Source: Propionibacterium australiense
GTDB taxonomy: Bacteria > Actinomycetota > Actinomycetes > Propionibacteriales > Propionibacteriaceae
DNA length: 64,000 nucleotides
Reading direction: 5' to 3'
Assembly: GCF_003666605.1 (NCBI RefSeq)
Contig: NZ_RCIV01000002.1
Coordinates: 310,001 to 374,000 of the forward strand
Shown here: in pieces, positions 40,976-50,443 of the stretch
Position numbering within the stretch: position 1 is the first letter of the stretch
Layout: each line of letters starts with the position of its first letter
Made by a program: the position numbers and the translations under genes
The notes under the pieces: model-generated
Seen by the model: only the letters and a program-made list of their open reading frames with translations
What the model was told of the DNA's origin: nothing
Databases searched by the model: none

Positions 40976-43900
40976 TCTGTTCACGCCCGGCCCCGGCTCG
41001 GTCTTCGATCCCACCGCCGACCTGCCCGAGGGCACCACGGTCCTCGAGGCCAGCGCAGGCACCGGCAAGACCTACACCATCGCCGCCGCGGCCACACGAT
41101 TCATCGCCCTGGGCCAGGGCCGCATCGACCGCACCATGCTCGTCACCTTCGCCCGCTCGGCATCCCTCGAACTGCGCTCCCGGGTCCATGAGCGGCTGCA
41201 GTCGAGCATGCGCGTTCTCGGCCAGGCCATGACCGGCCGCGGACCGCAGGACGTCGATCCGGTCGACGCCCAGCTGTGCACGGGCTCGGCCGATGAGCTG
41301 GCCCGGCGGCACGCGAATCTGCGGCAGGCGCTCGCCGACTTCGACCGGGTCGTCATCGCGACGACGCACGAGTTCTGCGCACGCCTGCTGGGCGAGCTGG
41401 GCACACTCGTCGACCACGACACCACCATGTGTTTCGTCAGCGACATGACAGCCGTCCGGTCCCAGGTCATCGACGACGCCTATCTGGCGCGCGCCGCCAC
41501 CGGCAGCACGAGCCTCGGACACGAGCAGGCACGCGTCATCGGCGCGGCGGCACTGGCCCACCCCGCGCTGCCGCTCCTGCCGGGGCCGGGCTGCTCCGGC
41601 GACGAGCAGGAACGTCTTGACTTCGCCACCGAGGTCCGTGCGCGCATGGCCCGCCGCCGACGTGCGATGGGCATCTACGGTTTCGCCGACATGATCGAGC
41701 GAATCGACGAAGCCCTCGCCGACCCGTGCACCGGCGAACTGGCCGCGCAGACACTCGCCGCACGGTTCGACCTGGTGATGGTCGACGAGTTCCAGGACAC
41801 CGACCCGCTGCAATGGCGCATCCTCGAACGGGCCTTCCACCACCGCACGCGCCTGGTCGTCATCGGCGACCCCAAGCAGTCGATCTACGGCTTCCGCGGC
41901 GCCGATCTGCAGGCCTACCTGGATGCCCGGTCCTGCGCCGACCAGTGCTTCACGCTCGGCCGCAACCACCGCAGCGACGCGTGCGTGGTCGACGGCATCG
42001 CACAGCTCTTCGGCCGGTCATCGCTGGGCGGCCCGGGCCAGACGATCTGCCTGACGCCGGTCACGAGCTCCCACGAGCAGTGCCGGGTCTGGCTCGACGA
42101 CGCCGTCAACGCACCGGGGGTGCACGTGCGGGCCATCGCCCCCGACCAGGAGCTGCCGGCTGCCGAGGCCCGCAAGGCTGTCGTGGCCGACCTGGTGCGC
42201 GAGTTCGTCGCCCTGCTCGCCCGCGGCCGGATCGACGACGGCGGGACGATCCGCAACCTGCGTGCCGCCGATCTCGCGGTCCTGGTGCGCAGCAGAAGGG
42301 CCGGTGACCAGGTGCGGCGAGCCCTCACCCGGGCCGGGATCCCCGCGGTCTTCACCGGCGGTGAGACCATTTTCGGTTCCGAGGCAGCCAGGGCCTGGCT
42401 CTGCCTGCTCGACGCCATGTGCGATCCGCGGCCTCAGCTGCTGTTCGAGCTGTCCCTGACCGAACTGATCGGCTGGACCCCGGGACGTCTGGCCCGGGCC
42501 AGCGACGAGGCCCGCAACCAGCTGCTCGTCCTGGTCACCTCGCTGCGCGAGACCATGGACCGGACCGGCCCCACCGGTGTCCTGGAGCGACTGTGCGTCC
42601 AGCAGGACGGCGGGCGGCCCGGTCTCATGGCACGGCTGCTGAGCGATGACCGGGACGGCGAACGTGCCTACACCGACCTGCGTCACGTCACCGAGTTGCT
42701 CGAGTACGAGCGCCGGCGCTCAGGCCGGGACCTGGTGGGCCTGCGCGACTGGCTGGCCGGCTCGATCCGCGAGAGCGCCGAGCGGGCGGACGACGACGCG
42801 GTCCGTCGCCTCGAGACGGACCACTGTGCCGTCTCGATCATGACGATCCACCGGGCCAAGGGCCTTCAGTTCCCGGTGGTGGCGCTGCCCGACATGGCGA
42901 ACAAGTACATCGGCGGCGAGGCCGCCGACCGGCTCGGCCGCAGCCTCGTCCACGCCGGTGGCGTACTCAGCCTCGACCTGTTCGGGGACCGGTCCCCCGA
43001 ACGCCACCGGGCGAAGATCGCCGAGGAACAGGCTGAGGACCTGCGGCTGCTGTACGTCGCGGCGACGCGCGCCCAGAGCCGGCTCATCGCATGGTGGACC
43101 CGCACGAGGCACAACACATCCCGATCCGCCCTGCACCGGCTGCTGATGAATCCCCACGATCGCATCGAGCTCAGCTCCTCCTGTCCCGTCGGCACCGATG
43201 TCGTGGCGTCCTGCGCCGGCCGTGAGCTCGTGCGACTCACGCCCGTGCCCCGCCTCGCGGGGGCACCCGAGGCCCCGCTGCCGCCGACCGGTTCGCCCCG
43301 GCTCGCCGGGCGGGTCCTCACCAGCACCATCGACCACTCCTGGTCGCGTACCTCCTATTCGAGTCTCGTGGCCGGCATCCACGGCGCACCCGGCGGCCCG
43401 ATCGGCCTCGACGAGCACGGCACCGACGACGAGCCCCAGCTCGAGGGGCGTCCAGCCGCACAGGCCGACGGCCCGGGGGCCGCCGGCGACGCCACGCCCC
43501 TGTCGGAGTTGCCCGGCGGCACCCAGTTCGGTTCACTGGTGCACTCGATCCTCGAGAGCGTCGACCCGGCAGGCCCGGACCTCGCCGAGCGCACCACGGC
43601 GGCGACCCGCCGGATGCTCACCCAATGGCCGGTGTCCGGGGTCCCCGCCGAGCAGCTGTCGCTGGGGCTGCAGGCAGTCATGGACACGCCGCTGGGCGAA
43701 CTCACCGGCGGCGCGAGCCTGCGCCACATCGGGGCAGCGAACCGGCTGGCCGAGCTGAGCTTCGACCTGCCCCTCGGATCGGCGAATGGCTCCCGCGAGC
43801 TCGGGGCGATCGCCGAGCTGTGGGGCGACCGCTCCCTCGTCCCTGCCGATGACCCGCTGGTCGGCTACGGCCAGGTACTGGCGGACAGCGGAGCCGCCCG

Positions 43901-44372
43901 CACGGTCCTGCGCGGTTTCCTCACCGGCTCGATCGACGCCGTGCTACGCCTGCCATCCGCCGGCGTGAGCACCGAACCGGGACAACCGGTCGCAAGCGCA
44001 ACGGCGCGTTACGTCGTCATCGACTACAAGACGAACCGGGTCCCCACGCTCCCCCACGCCACGCTCGGACCTCACGCCTACACTCCGGCCGCCATGACGA
44101 GAGCGATGATCGAGGCCCACTACCCGCTGCAGGCGCTGCTGTACTGCGTGGGCCTGCACCGGTACCTGGGCTGGCGCCTGCCCGGCTACGATCCGGTGCA
44201 CCATCTCGCCGGAGTCGGCTACCTCTTCCTGCGGGGCATGTCCGGCCCCGAGGGCCCGGCCGACGCCGCCATGCCGCCGGGGGTCTTCACCTGGCACCCA
44301 CGCGCCGAGCTGATCGAGGCCGTCTCCGGGCTCCTCGCCGGCGGCCACCACGCCGAGGGCGGTGCCGCATGA
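40968..44372 (+). CDS. recB: Exodeoxyribonuclease V subunit RecB
   Basis: The 1134-residue helicase-nuclease has Walker A EASAGTGKTYTIA (residues about 27-39), LVTFARSASLELRSRV (Ia), VDEFQDTDPLQW (II), IGDPKQSIYGFRGAD (III), LGRNHRS (IV), VSIMTIHRAKGLQFPVVALP (V) and LLYVAATRAQSRLI (VI). The C-terminal nuclease domain is intact: FGSLVHSILES, Asp990 in GSIDAVLRL, and Asp1019-Tyr-Lys1021 in VVIDYKTNRVP. It is the 3'-5' motor and sole nuclease of the complex. It overlaps recC by 8 bp and recD by 4 bp, so equal translation of the three subunits is expected. Confidence 0.95.
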   Translation: MTDLFTPGPGSVFDPTADLPEGTTVLEASAGTGKTYTIAAAATRFIALGQGRIDRTMLVTFARSASLELRSRVHERLQSSMRVLGQAMTGRGPQDVDPVDAQLCTGSADELARRHANLRQALADFDRVVIATTHEFCARLLGELGTLVDHDTTMCFVSDMTAVRSQVIDDAYLARAATGSTSLGHEQARVIGAAALAHPALPLLPGPGCSGDEQERLDFATEVRARMARRRRAMGIYGFADMIERIDEALADPCTGELAAQTLAARFDLVMVDEFQDTDPLQWRILERAFHHRTRLVVIGDPKQSIYGFRGADLQAYLDARSCADQCFTLGRNHRSDACVVDGIAQLFGRSSLGGPGQTICLTPVTSSHEQCRVWLDDAVNAPGVHVRAIAPDQELPAAEARKAVVADLVREFVALLARGRIDDGGTIRNLRAADLAVLVRSRRAGDQVRRALTRAGIPAVFTGGETIFGSEAARAWLCLLDAMCDPRPQLLFELSLTELIGWTPGRLARASDEARNQLLVLVTSLRETMDRTGPTGVLERLCVQQDGGRPGLMARLLSDDRDGERAYTDLRHVTELLEYERRRSGRDLVGLRDWLAGSIRESAERADDDAVRRLETDHCAVSIMTIHRAKGLQFPVVALPDMANKYIGGEAADRLGRSLVHAGGVLSLDLFGDRSPERHRAKIAEEQAEDLRLLYVAATRAQSRLIAWWTRTRHNTSRSALHRLLMNPHDRIELSSSCPVGTDVVASCAGRELVRLTPVPRLAGAPEAPLPPTGSPRLAGRVLTSTIDHSWSRTSYSSLVAGIHGAPGGPIGLDEHGTDDEPQLEGRPAAQADGPGAAGDATPLSELPGGTQFGSLVHSILESVDPAGPDLAERTTAATRRMLTQWPVSGVPAEQLSLGLQAVMDTPLGELTGGASLRHIGAANRLAELSFDLPLGSANGSRELGAIAELWGDRSLVPADDPLVGYGQVLADSGAARTVLRGFLTGSIDAVLRLPSAGVSTEPGQPVASATARYVVIDYKTNRVPTLPHATLGPHAYTPAAMTRAMIEAHYPLQALLYCVGLHRYLGWRLPGYDPVHHLAGVGYLFLRGMSGPEGPADAAMPPGVFTWHPRAELIEAVSGLLAGGHHAEGGAA

Positions 44373-46177
44373 GCGTGATCGACGGCCGGGTCGTCTCGGC
44401 CACGGGTGTCCTCGCCCGGTTCAACGAGGCAGGCCTCCTGGAGGCGCCCGACATCCACACCGCCCAGCTCATCGCCAGGACCGCTGGGGAATCCGATCCG
44501 GCCGTGCTGCTCGGCGCCGCGCTCACCATGCGTGCGCTGCGCGCCGGTTCGGTCTGCCTGCCGATCCGCCAGGTCCACCGGCTGGCTCAGTTCTTCGACC
44601 GCGACGCCGACGCCCAGGCGGGCGTCGCGCCCCGACTCGATGCACTCCCCTGGCCCGCAGCCGACCAGTGGCTGGGGGCGCTCGCCGCCTCGGCTCTCGT
44701 CGGCGGCGAGCACGCCGAGGCCAACGAGCGTCCTCTCCGCCTGGTGGACGGGGCCCTCTACCTCGAGCGGCACTGGCAGGACCAGGAATCGATCACGACG
44801 ACCCTGCTCGGCCGCTGCGGGCCGTTCCCCGGTGTCGACGTGCCCGTGCTCGAACGAAGCCTGGCCCGGGGCTCGGCGCGAGGCGATCGCCTCGACGCCG
44901 CCCAGCACCGTGCGGTGCGCACAGCAATCTGCGCCCGCACCACCGTCATCTGCGGTGGACCGGGCACGGGCAAGACGACGACGATCTCCAGGGTCGTCGC
45001 CGCCCTCAGGGACCAGGCGCAGGCCACCGGGAGCCCGGTACGCATCGCCCTGGCGGCACCCACCGGCAAGGCCGCGGCCCGGCTGAGTGAATCACTCGGC
45101 GAGCACGCGGACGAACTCGCAGGCCAGGTGCCGGCCGCGACGACGCTGCACCGCCTGCTGGGGATCCGCCCCGACCGTGCGCCCCGCCACGGCCCCGGCC
45201 ACCGGCTTCCCTTCGACATGGTGATCGTCGACGAGATGTCGATGGTCTCGCTGCCGCTCATGGCCCGCCTGCTCGAGGCGCTCGGCCCGGACACGCGCCT
45301 GGTCATGGTGGGAGACCCCGACCAGCTGACTCCGGTCGACGCCGGCGCCGTACTCGCCGACATCACCGCCGCCGGACTGCCCGGTCCTGCGCCCGGCCAG
45401 CCGGGTGTCGTCGTCCTCGACCGCGGCTACCGCTTCACGAGCGGCATATCCGAACTCGCCCAGGCGATCAGGGACGGTGACCCCGACCGCACCCTGGAGC
45501 TGCTCGCCGGCACGGACGCCGTCGAGTTCCACGACCAGGACGCCGCCGGTCTCGACCTGGAGGCGACTCTCTCACTGCGCGGCGAGCTGGTCGAGCAGGC
45601 CCACGCCACCACGCAGGCGGCCCGCGAGGGCCGCGCCGGGGCGGCCACCGCTGCCCTCGGCGCCCACCGCCTGCTGTGCGCACACCGCACCGGCCCGTAC
45701 GGGGTCACCACCTGGGGCGCCGCCGCAGAGCGGGTCCAGCGCGCAGCGGCGGGCCAGCTCGCGTCGGGGCAGTGGTACATCGGCCGGCCCCTGCTGGCCA
45801 CGCGGAACCTGAGCGAACTGGGCATCAGCAATGGCGACACCGGTGTCGTCATCGAGACCGCCCAGGGCCTGCGCGCCGCGATGAGCAATCACCGCAGTTA
45901 CCCGGCATACGTGCTGGAGGGCGTCGAGACGATGTACGCCATGACGGTGCACAAATCCCAGGGCAGCCAGTTCGAGCGGATCACGCTCGTCCTGCCCTCC
46001 CCCGACTCGCCGCTGCTCACGAGGAGTCTTCTCTACACGGCCGTGACGAGGGCGAAGACCGGTGTGCGGATCATCGGCCCGGCAGCCTCCGTGCGCAGCG
46101 CCGTCGTCACCGAGGCCCAGCGCGCGTCGGGCCTGACCGAACGGTTGTCGAGGGCGCCCGGCTGGCCCGGCAGCTGA
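44369..46177 (+). CDS. recD: Exodeoxyribonuclease V subunit RecD
   Basis: The 602-residue superfamily 1B helicase has Walker A GGPGTGKTTT (196-205), RIALAAPTGKAAARLSESL (Ia), IVDEMSMVSLPLMARLLEAL (II), LVMVGDPDQLTPVDAGAVL (III) and the C-terminal VI region AMTVHKSQGSQFERITLVLP ... LLYTAVTRAK. It is the 5'-3' motor of RecBCD. Start ATG overlaps the recB stop. It ends 16 bp from the nudC stop in convergent orientation, so recCBD is a closed three-gene plus-strand unit inside minus-strand neighbours. Confidence 0.95.
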   Translation: MSVIDGRVVSATGVLARFNEAGLLEAPDIHTAQLIARTAGESDPAVLLGAALTMRALRAGSVCLPIRQVHRLAQFFDRDADAQAGVAPRLDALPWPAADQWLGALAASALVGGEHAEANERPLRLVDGALYLERHWQDQESITTTLLGRCGPFPGVDVPVLERSLARGSARGDRLDAAQHRAVRTAICARTTVICGGPGTGKTTTISRVVAALRDQAQATGSPVRIALAAPTGKAAARLSESLGEHADELAGQVPAATTLHRLLGIRPDRAPRHGPGHRLPFDMVIVDEMSMVSLPLMARLLEALGPDTRLVMVGDPDQLTPVDAGAVLADITAAGLPGPAPGQPGVVVLDRGYRFTSGISELAQAIRDGDPDRTLELLAGTDAVEFHDQDAAGLDLEATLSLRGELVEQAHATTQAAREGRAGAATAALGAHRLLCAHRTGPYGVTTWGAAAERVQRAAAGQLASGQWYIGRPLLATRNLSELGISNGDTGVVIETAQGLRAAMSNHRSYPAYVLEGVETMYAMTVHKSQGSQFERITLVLPSPDSPLLTRSLLYTAVTRAKTGVRIIGPAASVRSAVVTEAQRASGLTERLSRAPGWPGS

Positions 46178-46193
46178 CCACGGCACAGGCCGG

Positions 46194-47102
46194 TCAGTCC
46201 TCGGGGCCGGGCAGCCGGTCCTCCAGCCACGCCCGGATGAGGTGGTGGCCGACCGAGGCGCCGGGCGGCAGCACCAGGGATCCGGTGCCGGTGAGACGGT
46301 TCACCTCACCACGGGTGTACCAGCCGCCCCACGAGAGCTCCTGCCCGTCGACCCTGCCGGGCGAATCGCTGCGCGCGACGAAACTGAGCATGAGGGAGCG
46401 GGGCATCGGCCATGGCTGGCTGCCGAGATAGCGCAGGGACGCGATGCGCAACCTGGCCTCCTCCGCGATCTCGCGGTGCACGGCCTGCTCCACGGTCTCG
46501 CCGGCCTCGACGAAACCGGCGAGCACCGAGACGCGGCCTCGTTCCCAGCTGCCCTGGTGCGCGAGGAAGAGACGGTTGTCGTAGTCGAGCACCGCGCAGA
46601 TGATGGCCGGGTCGGTTCGGGGAAAGGTCTCATGGCCGCACTGGGCGCACTCGGCGGCGAACCCGCCCCGGGTGCGCACCAGCTCGCCACCGCACCTGAC
46701 GCAGCGACGCGTCACGCGGACCCAGTTGAGGATGGCCTGGGCGGCGCTGGCGACCTCGCGTTCGCCCGGGGTGAGTCGGGCATTGCGGAGCACTGCCGTG
46801 TACGGACCGGCGTCGCGCCGGGCGAACCACGGATGGCCTTCGAGCCGGCCGAGGAAGACGTCGTCATCGCCGGGTTCCTCACCGTCGGCGGGCGTGATGG
46901 GCCGGCCGAAGGGTTCGTCCTCGAACCGGCCCTCGTCGTCGAGGCAGACGATGCGGGCGCCGGGTTCACGCCAGGCCTGTCTGATCCGCTGCGCGTCACC
47001 ACGGATCTCGGAGGCATGATCCAGGTTCGGCGGCCCGCCCGAGGTGGCCAGATCCCACGCGTACGGGTCCCGGACTGCGCCGCGGCCCTGGCTCGATCTC
47101 AT
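46194..47102 (-). CDS. nudC: NAD+ diphosphatase / RNA de-NADding Nudix hydrolase
   Basis: The 302-residue protein hydrolyses NAD(H) to NMN(H) and AMP and, in other bacteria, removes NAD caps from RNA. It has the four zinc cysteines (Cys134, Cys137, Cys152, Cys155: CVRCGG...CAQCG), a Nudix box at 196-218 (Gly196, Glu202, Arg210, Glu211, Glu214, Glu215), and the NudC-specific SQPWPMPRS at 228-236. The Nudix position normally Gly after EE-x is Arg217. There is no Shine-Dalgarno; a promoter ends a few bases before the ATG, so translation is probably leaderless. It sits between recD (convergent) and adnB. Confidence 0.95.
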   Translation of the reverse strand: MRSSQGRGAVRDPYAWDLATSGGPPNLDHASEIRGDAQRIRQAWREPGARIVCLDDEGRFEDEPFGRPITPADGEEPGDDDVFLGRLEGHPWFARRDAGPYTAVLRNARLTPGEREVASAAQAILNWVRVTRRCVRCGGELVRTRGGFAAECAQCGHETFPRTDPAIICAVLDYDNRLFLAHQGSWERGRVSVLAGFVEAGETVEQAVHREIAEEARLRIASLRYLGSQPWPMPRSLMLSFVARSDSPGRVDGQELSWGGWYTRGEVNRLTGTGSLVLPPGASVGHHLIRAWLEDRLPGPED

Positions 47103-47110
47103 GAGAACAC

Positions 47111-47139
47111 AAACTAACGCGTCCCCGAACGACCGCCAA
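47111..47139 (-). promoter_or_regulatory. Leaderless promoter of nudC
   Basis: On the minus strand TTGGCG (47134-47139), 17 bp, TAGTTT (47111-47116), then 8 bp to the nudC ATG. The predicted mRNA start is within a base or two of the start codon. The -10 contains the adnB stop codon (TAG, 47114-47116), so nudC can be transcribed apart from adnAB. Confidence 0.5.
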
Positions 47140-50100
47140 GGGGGCGGCCCGGGTCAGGCCCGGCGCGGCCGGGATCCTCGGCGCGCAGCCCGGCGACCAT
47201 CTCACGCAGCCCGTCACGGCCGGTGAGCCGATCGGGACGCTCGTCGGTGCCGCTCATGACATGGTGGAAGACCGCGTCGACGCGATCGGGCGGGACACCG
47301 GCGATGTCGGACCAGGCAAGCCGGTAGAGAGCAAGCTGGAGGGCGTCCCCCGGGCCGTCGTAGGTCTTCCAGTCGACCACTCTGAAGTCGTGGTCCGGAT
47401 CGTCGTCGAGCGCGAAGACCGCGTCGATACGGCCGCGGATCTGCTGACCGTCGAGCATGAGGACGAAGGCCTCCTCGACGGCGCACGGTGTGCGCTCGGC
47501 GTAGGGACCGGCCTCGAAGCATTCCTTGAGCCGCTGCAGCCTGGCCAACGCCCGCTCGTCGCCACGTGCGGCGTGCGCGCCGAACCGGCCGTCGTCGGTG
47601 AGCTCATCGCCTCCCCCGGGCTCCAGCATCCGGTCGTCGATGAGCGGGCTGCCCGCACGCCGGAACCTCGCCTCGACCCACTCGTGGAAACTGGTACCGA
47701 CACCGGCGCTGGTACTCGCCCGCCGCGGCATCGGCCTGGCGAGGGTGGCCATGAACTCGGCTCGGTCGCGCTGGGACTGGATGAGTGCCGTGGCCGACAG
47801 CGAGCCGGGCACCGCAATCGCAGTGCCGCCATCCTGGTGACGGGCCTCCTGGGCGAGGAGCAGTTCTGCCTCGCGCGTCCAGCGGTCGACCGTGGCCTGC
47901 TCGTCGAGGTCGAGTGGCTCGTCGCTGTCGAAGCCCTCCGCCTCGCCCGTTGGGGTCCGCCTGCCGAGGACGAAGGCGGCCAGCGCGTCGAGGCGCTGCT
48001 GGGCCGGCTCGTCGCCGTTGCTGGGCCAGCTGAGGCGCCGCCGGACCTCGCCGAGCGGGTTCTCGCCGGCGTCGGCCACCGGCTCGGCCACCACCTGCTG
48101 CGCCCCGGCGGCGAGAATGTCGTAGTAGGGCGAGGCCGCACGGGGCCTGGACCGGCCGGGTTCCCAGACGTGGCTGGTGGCGACGAGATCATGCCTGGCA
48201 CGCGTGATCGCCACGTAGGCCAGCCGGTCCTCGGCGGAGGCGGCCGCCGATCTCAGTTCTTCGGCATGGGCACCGATGCCGTCCCGCGAGTACTCGCGCA
48301 GTGCCGGCAGGCTGTCGCTGTCACCGCGGAGCGGTCCCGGCAGGAGCCGGGCGGAGTTCACCCAGTTGTCGGCGCGGTGGTCCGGGAAGACCCCGTCGAC
48401 GAGCCAGGGAAGATAGACACGACCCCACTCCAGGCCCTTCGCGCGGTGGATGGTGAGGAGTTTGACCGAATCGCTGGGCGAGACGATGGCCTGCTCCATG
48501 CCGTTCTCGTGGTCGATCTGCAGGTCGAGGTGGGCGAGGAAGGCACTCAGCCCCGCACCGGGGTCGGTATCGGAGAACTCGGTCACCACGTCGAGGAAAC
48601 GCCGCACCTGCTCCCGGCGGCCCTGTCGGAAGAACGCCGGGTCGCCCTCGAGTTCGGCGTCGACCCCCGCGAGCAGGCAGATGCGCCGTACGAGCTCGGC
48701 GAGCGGTTCGCCGAGCCCGCGTCGTGCCCTCGCGAACTCGTCGGCGAAACGGCGCAGCCGCCGAGCGCCCTGCCCAGAGATGCCGGGGATGTCCCGGTCC
48801 AGCACGTCCAGGAGACAGAGCGGTGGGCGGGTGAGTCCGTCGACGAGAGCGGCCATGCCGTCAGCACCGTCATCCGCCGCCGGACCTCCCGGTCCGGGCT
48901 CCGGGCCGGTCTCCTGCTCCGCCGCGGCCCTGCGGGCCGCGGCGGCCAATGACGCCAGATCCGACGCACCCATCCGCCAGCGCCGCGACGTGAGCAGCTC
49001 GACGAGTGCGGGATTGTTCGTCTCGTCATCGAGCAGCCGCAGGGTGGCGACGATCTCACGTACCGGGCTCAGCGAGACCAGACCGCCGAGGCCGACGATC
49101 TCCACCGGCACGTCGGCCTCGGCCAGTTCGTCGTAGATGCGGCCCACCGCGGCATTCGTACGGCTGAGCACCGCGATGTCGGCCCACCGGCCCGGGCCGC
49201 CGTGTGCGGCGACGTCCGCGGCCAGCCACGCCATCTCCTCGTTGACGTCGTCGAAACGTCCGACCGTGACGGACCCCGGCGCGGTTCCCGCGGGGGCACG
49301 CAGCCGCGAACGTGTCCGGGCGGGGGCGGGCAGCGCCGGGTCCTCGTCCATGCGCGCCGCCACCTCGTTGGCGCATCGCAGGATGGCTGGGCCGCTACGC
49401 CGGTTGACGGTCAGGGCGAAGACCTCGGCGGGGCTGCCGTCACCGCGCCGGAAGGTGCGGGCGAACTCGTTGATGGTGTTCGCTGCGGCACCGCGCCAGC
49501 CGTAGATGCCCTGGCGGGGGTCACCGACCGCCATGACCGGATGGCCGAGGCCGTGCTCGGCGTCGGGACCGGAGAAGAGCCCGGCGAGCATCATCGTCTG
49601 GGCCGCCGAGGTGTCCTGGTACTCGTCGAGCAGGACGGCGCGGAACTGCCGGCGCAGCTCGTCGGCGGCCTGCGGCGCGCTCCGGGCGATCCTGGTCGCC
49701 AGGGCCATCCGGTCGCCGAAGTCCCCGGCGGCGAGCTGCTTCTTGCGCGCCCGGTAGGCCCGGACCAGCTCGAGCAGTTCGAGCCTGGCCTGGGCCACGT
49801 CGATGGCTGCGGCGACGTCATGGTAGGGCCTGCCACGGTGGAGCGGGGCCTGGGCCATTCCGGTGAGGAACGAGGAGGTGAAGGCCTCGAGCTGTTCGGG
49901 GTCGACGAGGTGACTGCTCATTTCGGCGTCGAGCGTGACGAGCTGATCCACCAGGCCCGCCGGCGAGAGCTCCTGGATGTGCTCCCAGTCGCCCTCGGCC
50001 TCCGACACGACCAGTCCGGCGAGCCGGTAGCGCATCGGCTCGCTGAGCAACCGTTCGATCGGGTCCTCGCCGATGCGCGGGGCGTGCTCGGCGACCAGGC

Positions 50101-50443
50101 GTCCGGCGAACGCGTCGTATGTCATGACGACCTGGCCCTGCATGTCGTGCATCGTCGATTCGTCTACGACGCCAGAACGTACCAGGGCTGCGCTGATGCG
50201 GGCCGACAGCTCGCCGGCCGCCTTGCGCGTGAAGGTCAATCCGAGCACCTGGTCCGTGCGCACGGCGCCCGTCCCGACGAGCCAGACGACGCGCGCCGCC
50301 ATCACCGTGGTCTTGCCCGAGCCCGCGCCGGCGATGATGACGCCGGGGGCGAGTGGGGCGGTGATGGCCGCCAGCTGCTCGTCGGAGAAGGGGACGCCGA
50401 TCACCTCGCACAGCTGACCTGGGTCCTGCAGTGGTGCTGTCAC
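47114..50443 (-). CDS. adnB: AdnB subunit of mycobacterial-type helicase-nuclease AdnAB
   Basis: The 1109-residue protein has a full superfamily 1A motor: GAGSGKTTVMAARVVWL (motif I), GLTFTRKAAGELSARI (Ia), DEYQDTSAAQT (II), VGDPRQGIYGWRGAAANTIN (III), TVNRRSG (IV), VKLLTIHRAKGLEWGRVYLP (V) and LAYVAITRARHDLVATS (VI). A RecB-like nuclease domain follows: GTSFHEWVEARF, RGRIDAVFALDD and VVDWKTYDGP. It resects double-strand breaks with AdnA. The start GTG at 50443 overlaps the adnA stop (GTGA) and has GGAGG at 7 nt; longer starts have no such signal. Confidence 0.93.
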   Translation of the reverse strand: MTAPLQDPGQLCEVIGVPFSDEQLAAITAPLAPGVIIAGAGSGKTTVMAARVVWLVGTGAVRTDQVLGLTFTRKAAGELSARISAALVRSGVVDESTMHDMQGQVVMTYDAFAGRLVAEHAPRIGEDPIERLLSEPMRYRLAGLVVSEAEGDWEHIQELSPAGLVDQLVTLDAEMSSHLVDPEQLEAFTSSFLTGMAQAPLHRGRPYHDVAAAIDVAQARLELLELVRAYRARKKQLAAGDFGDRMALATRIARSAPQAADELRRQFRAVLLDEYQDTSAAQTMMLAGLFSGPDAEHGLGHPVMAVGDPRQGIYGWRGAAANTINEFARTFRRGDGSPAEVFALTVNRRSGPAILRCANEVAARMDEDPALPAPARTRSRLRAPAGTAPGSVTVGRFDDVNEEMAWLAADVAAHGGPGRWADIAVLSRTNAAVGRIYDELAEADVPVEIVGLGGLVSLSPVREIVATLRLLDDETNNPALVELLTSRRWRMGASDLASLAAAARRAAAEQETGPEPGPGGPAADDGADGMAALVDGLTRPPLCLLDVLDRDIPGISGQGARRLRRFADEFARARRGLGEPLAELVRRICLLAGVDAELEGDPAFFRQGRREQVRRFLDVVTEFSDTDPGAGLSAFLAHLDLQIDHENGMEQAIVSPSDSVKLLTIHRAKGLEWGRVYLPWLVDGVFPDHRADNWVNSARLLPGPLRGDSDSLPALREYSRDGIGAHAEELRSAAASAEDRLAYVAITRARHDLVATSHVWEPGRSRPRAASPYYDILAAGAQQVVAEPVADAGENPLGEVRRRLSWPSNGDEPAQQRLDALAAFVLGRRTPTGEAEGFDSDEPLDLDEQATVDRWTREAELLLAQEARHQDGGTAIAVPGSLSATALIQSQRDRAEFMATLARPMPRRASTSAGVGTSFHEWVEARFRRAGSPLIDDRMLEPGGGDELTDDGRFGAHAARGDERALARLQRLKECFEAGPYAERTPCAVEEAFVLMLDGQQIRGRIDAVFALDDDPDHDFRVVDWKTYDGPGDALQLALYRLAWSDIAGVPPDRVDAVFHHVMSGTDERPDRLTGRDGLREMVAGLRAEDPGRAGPDPGRPLGGRSGTR

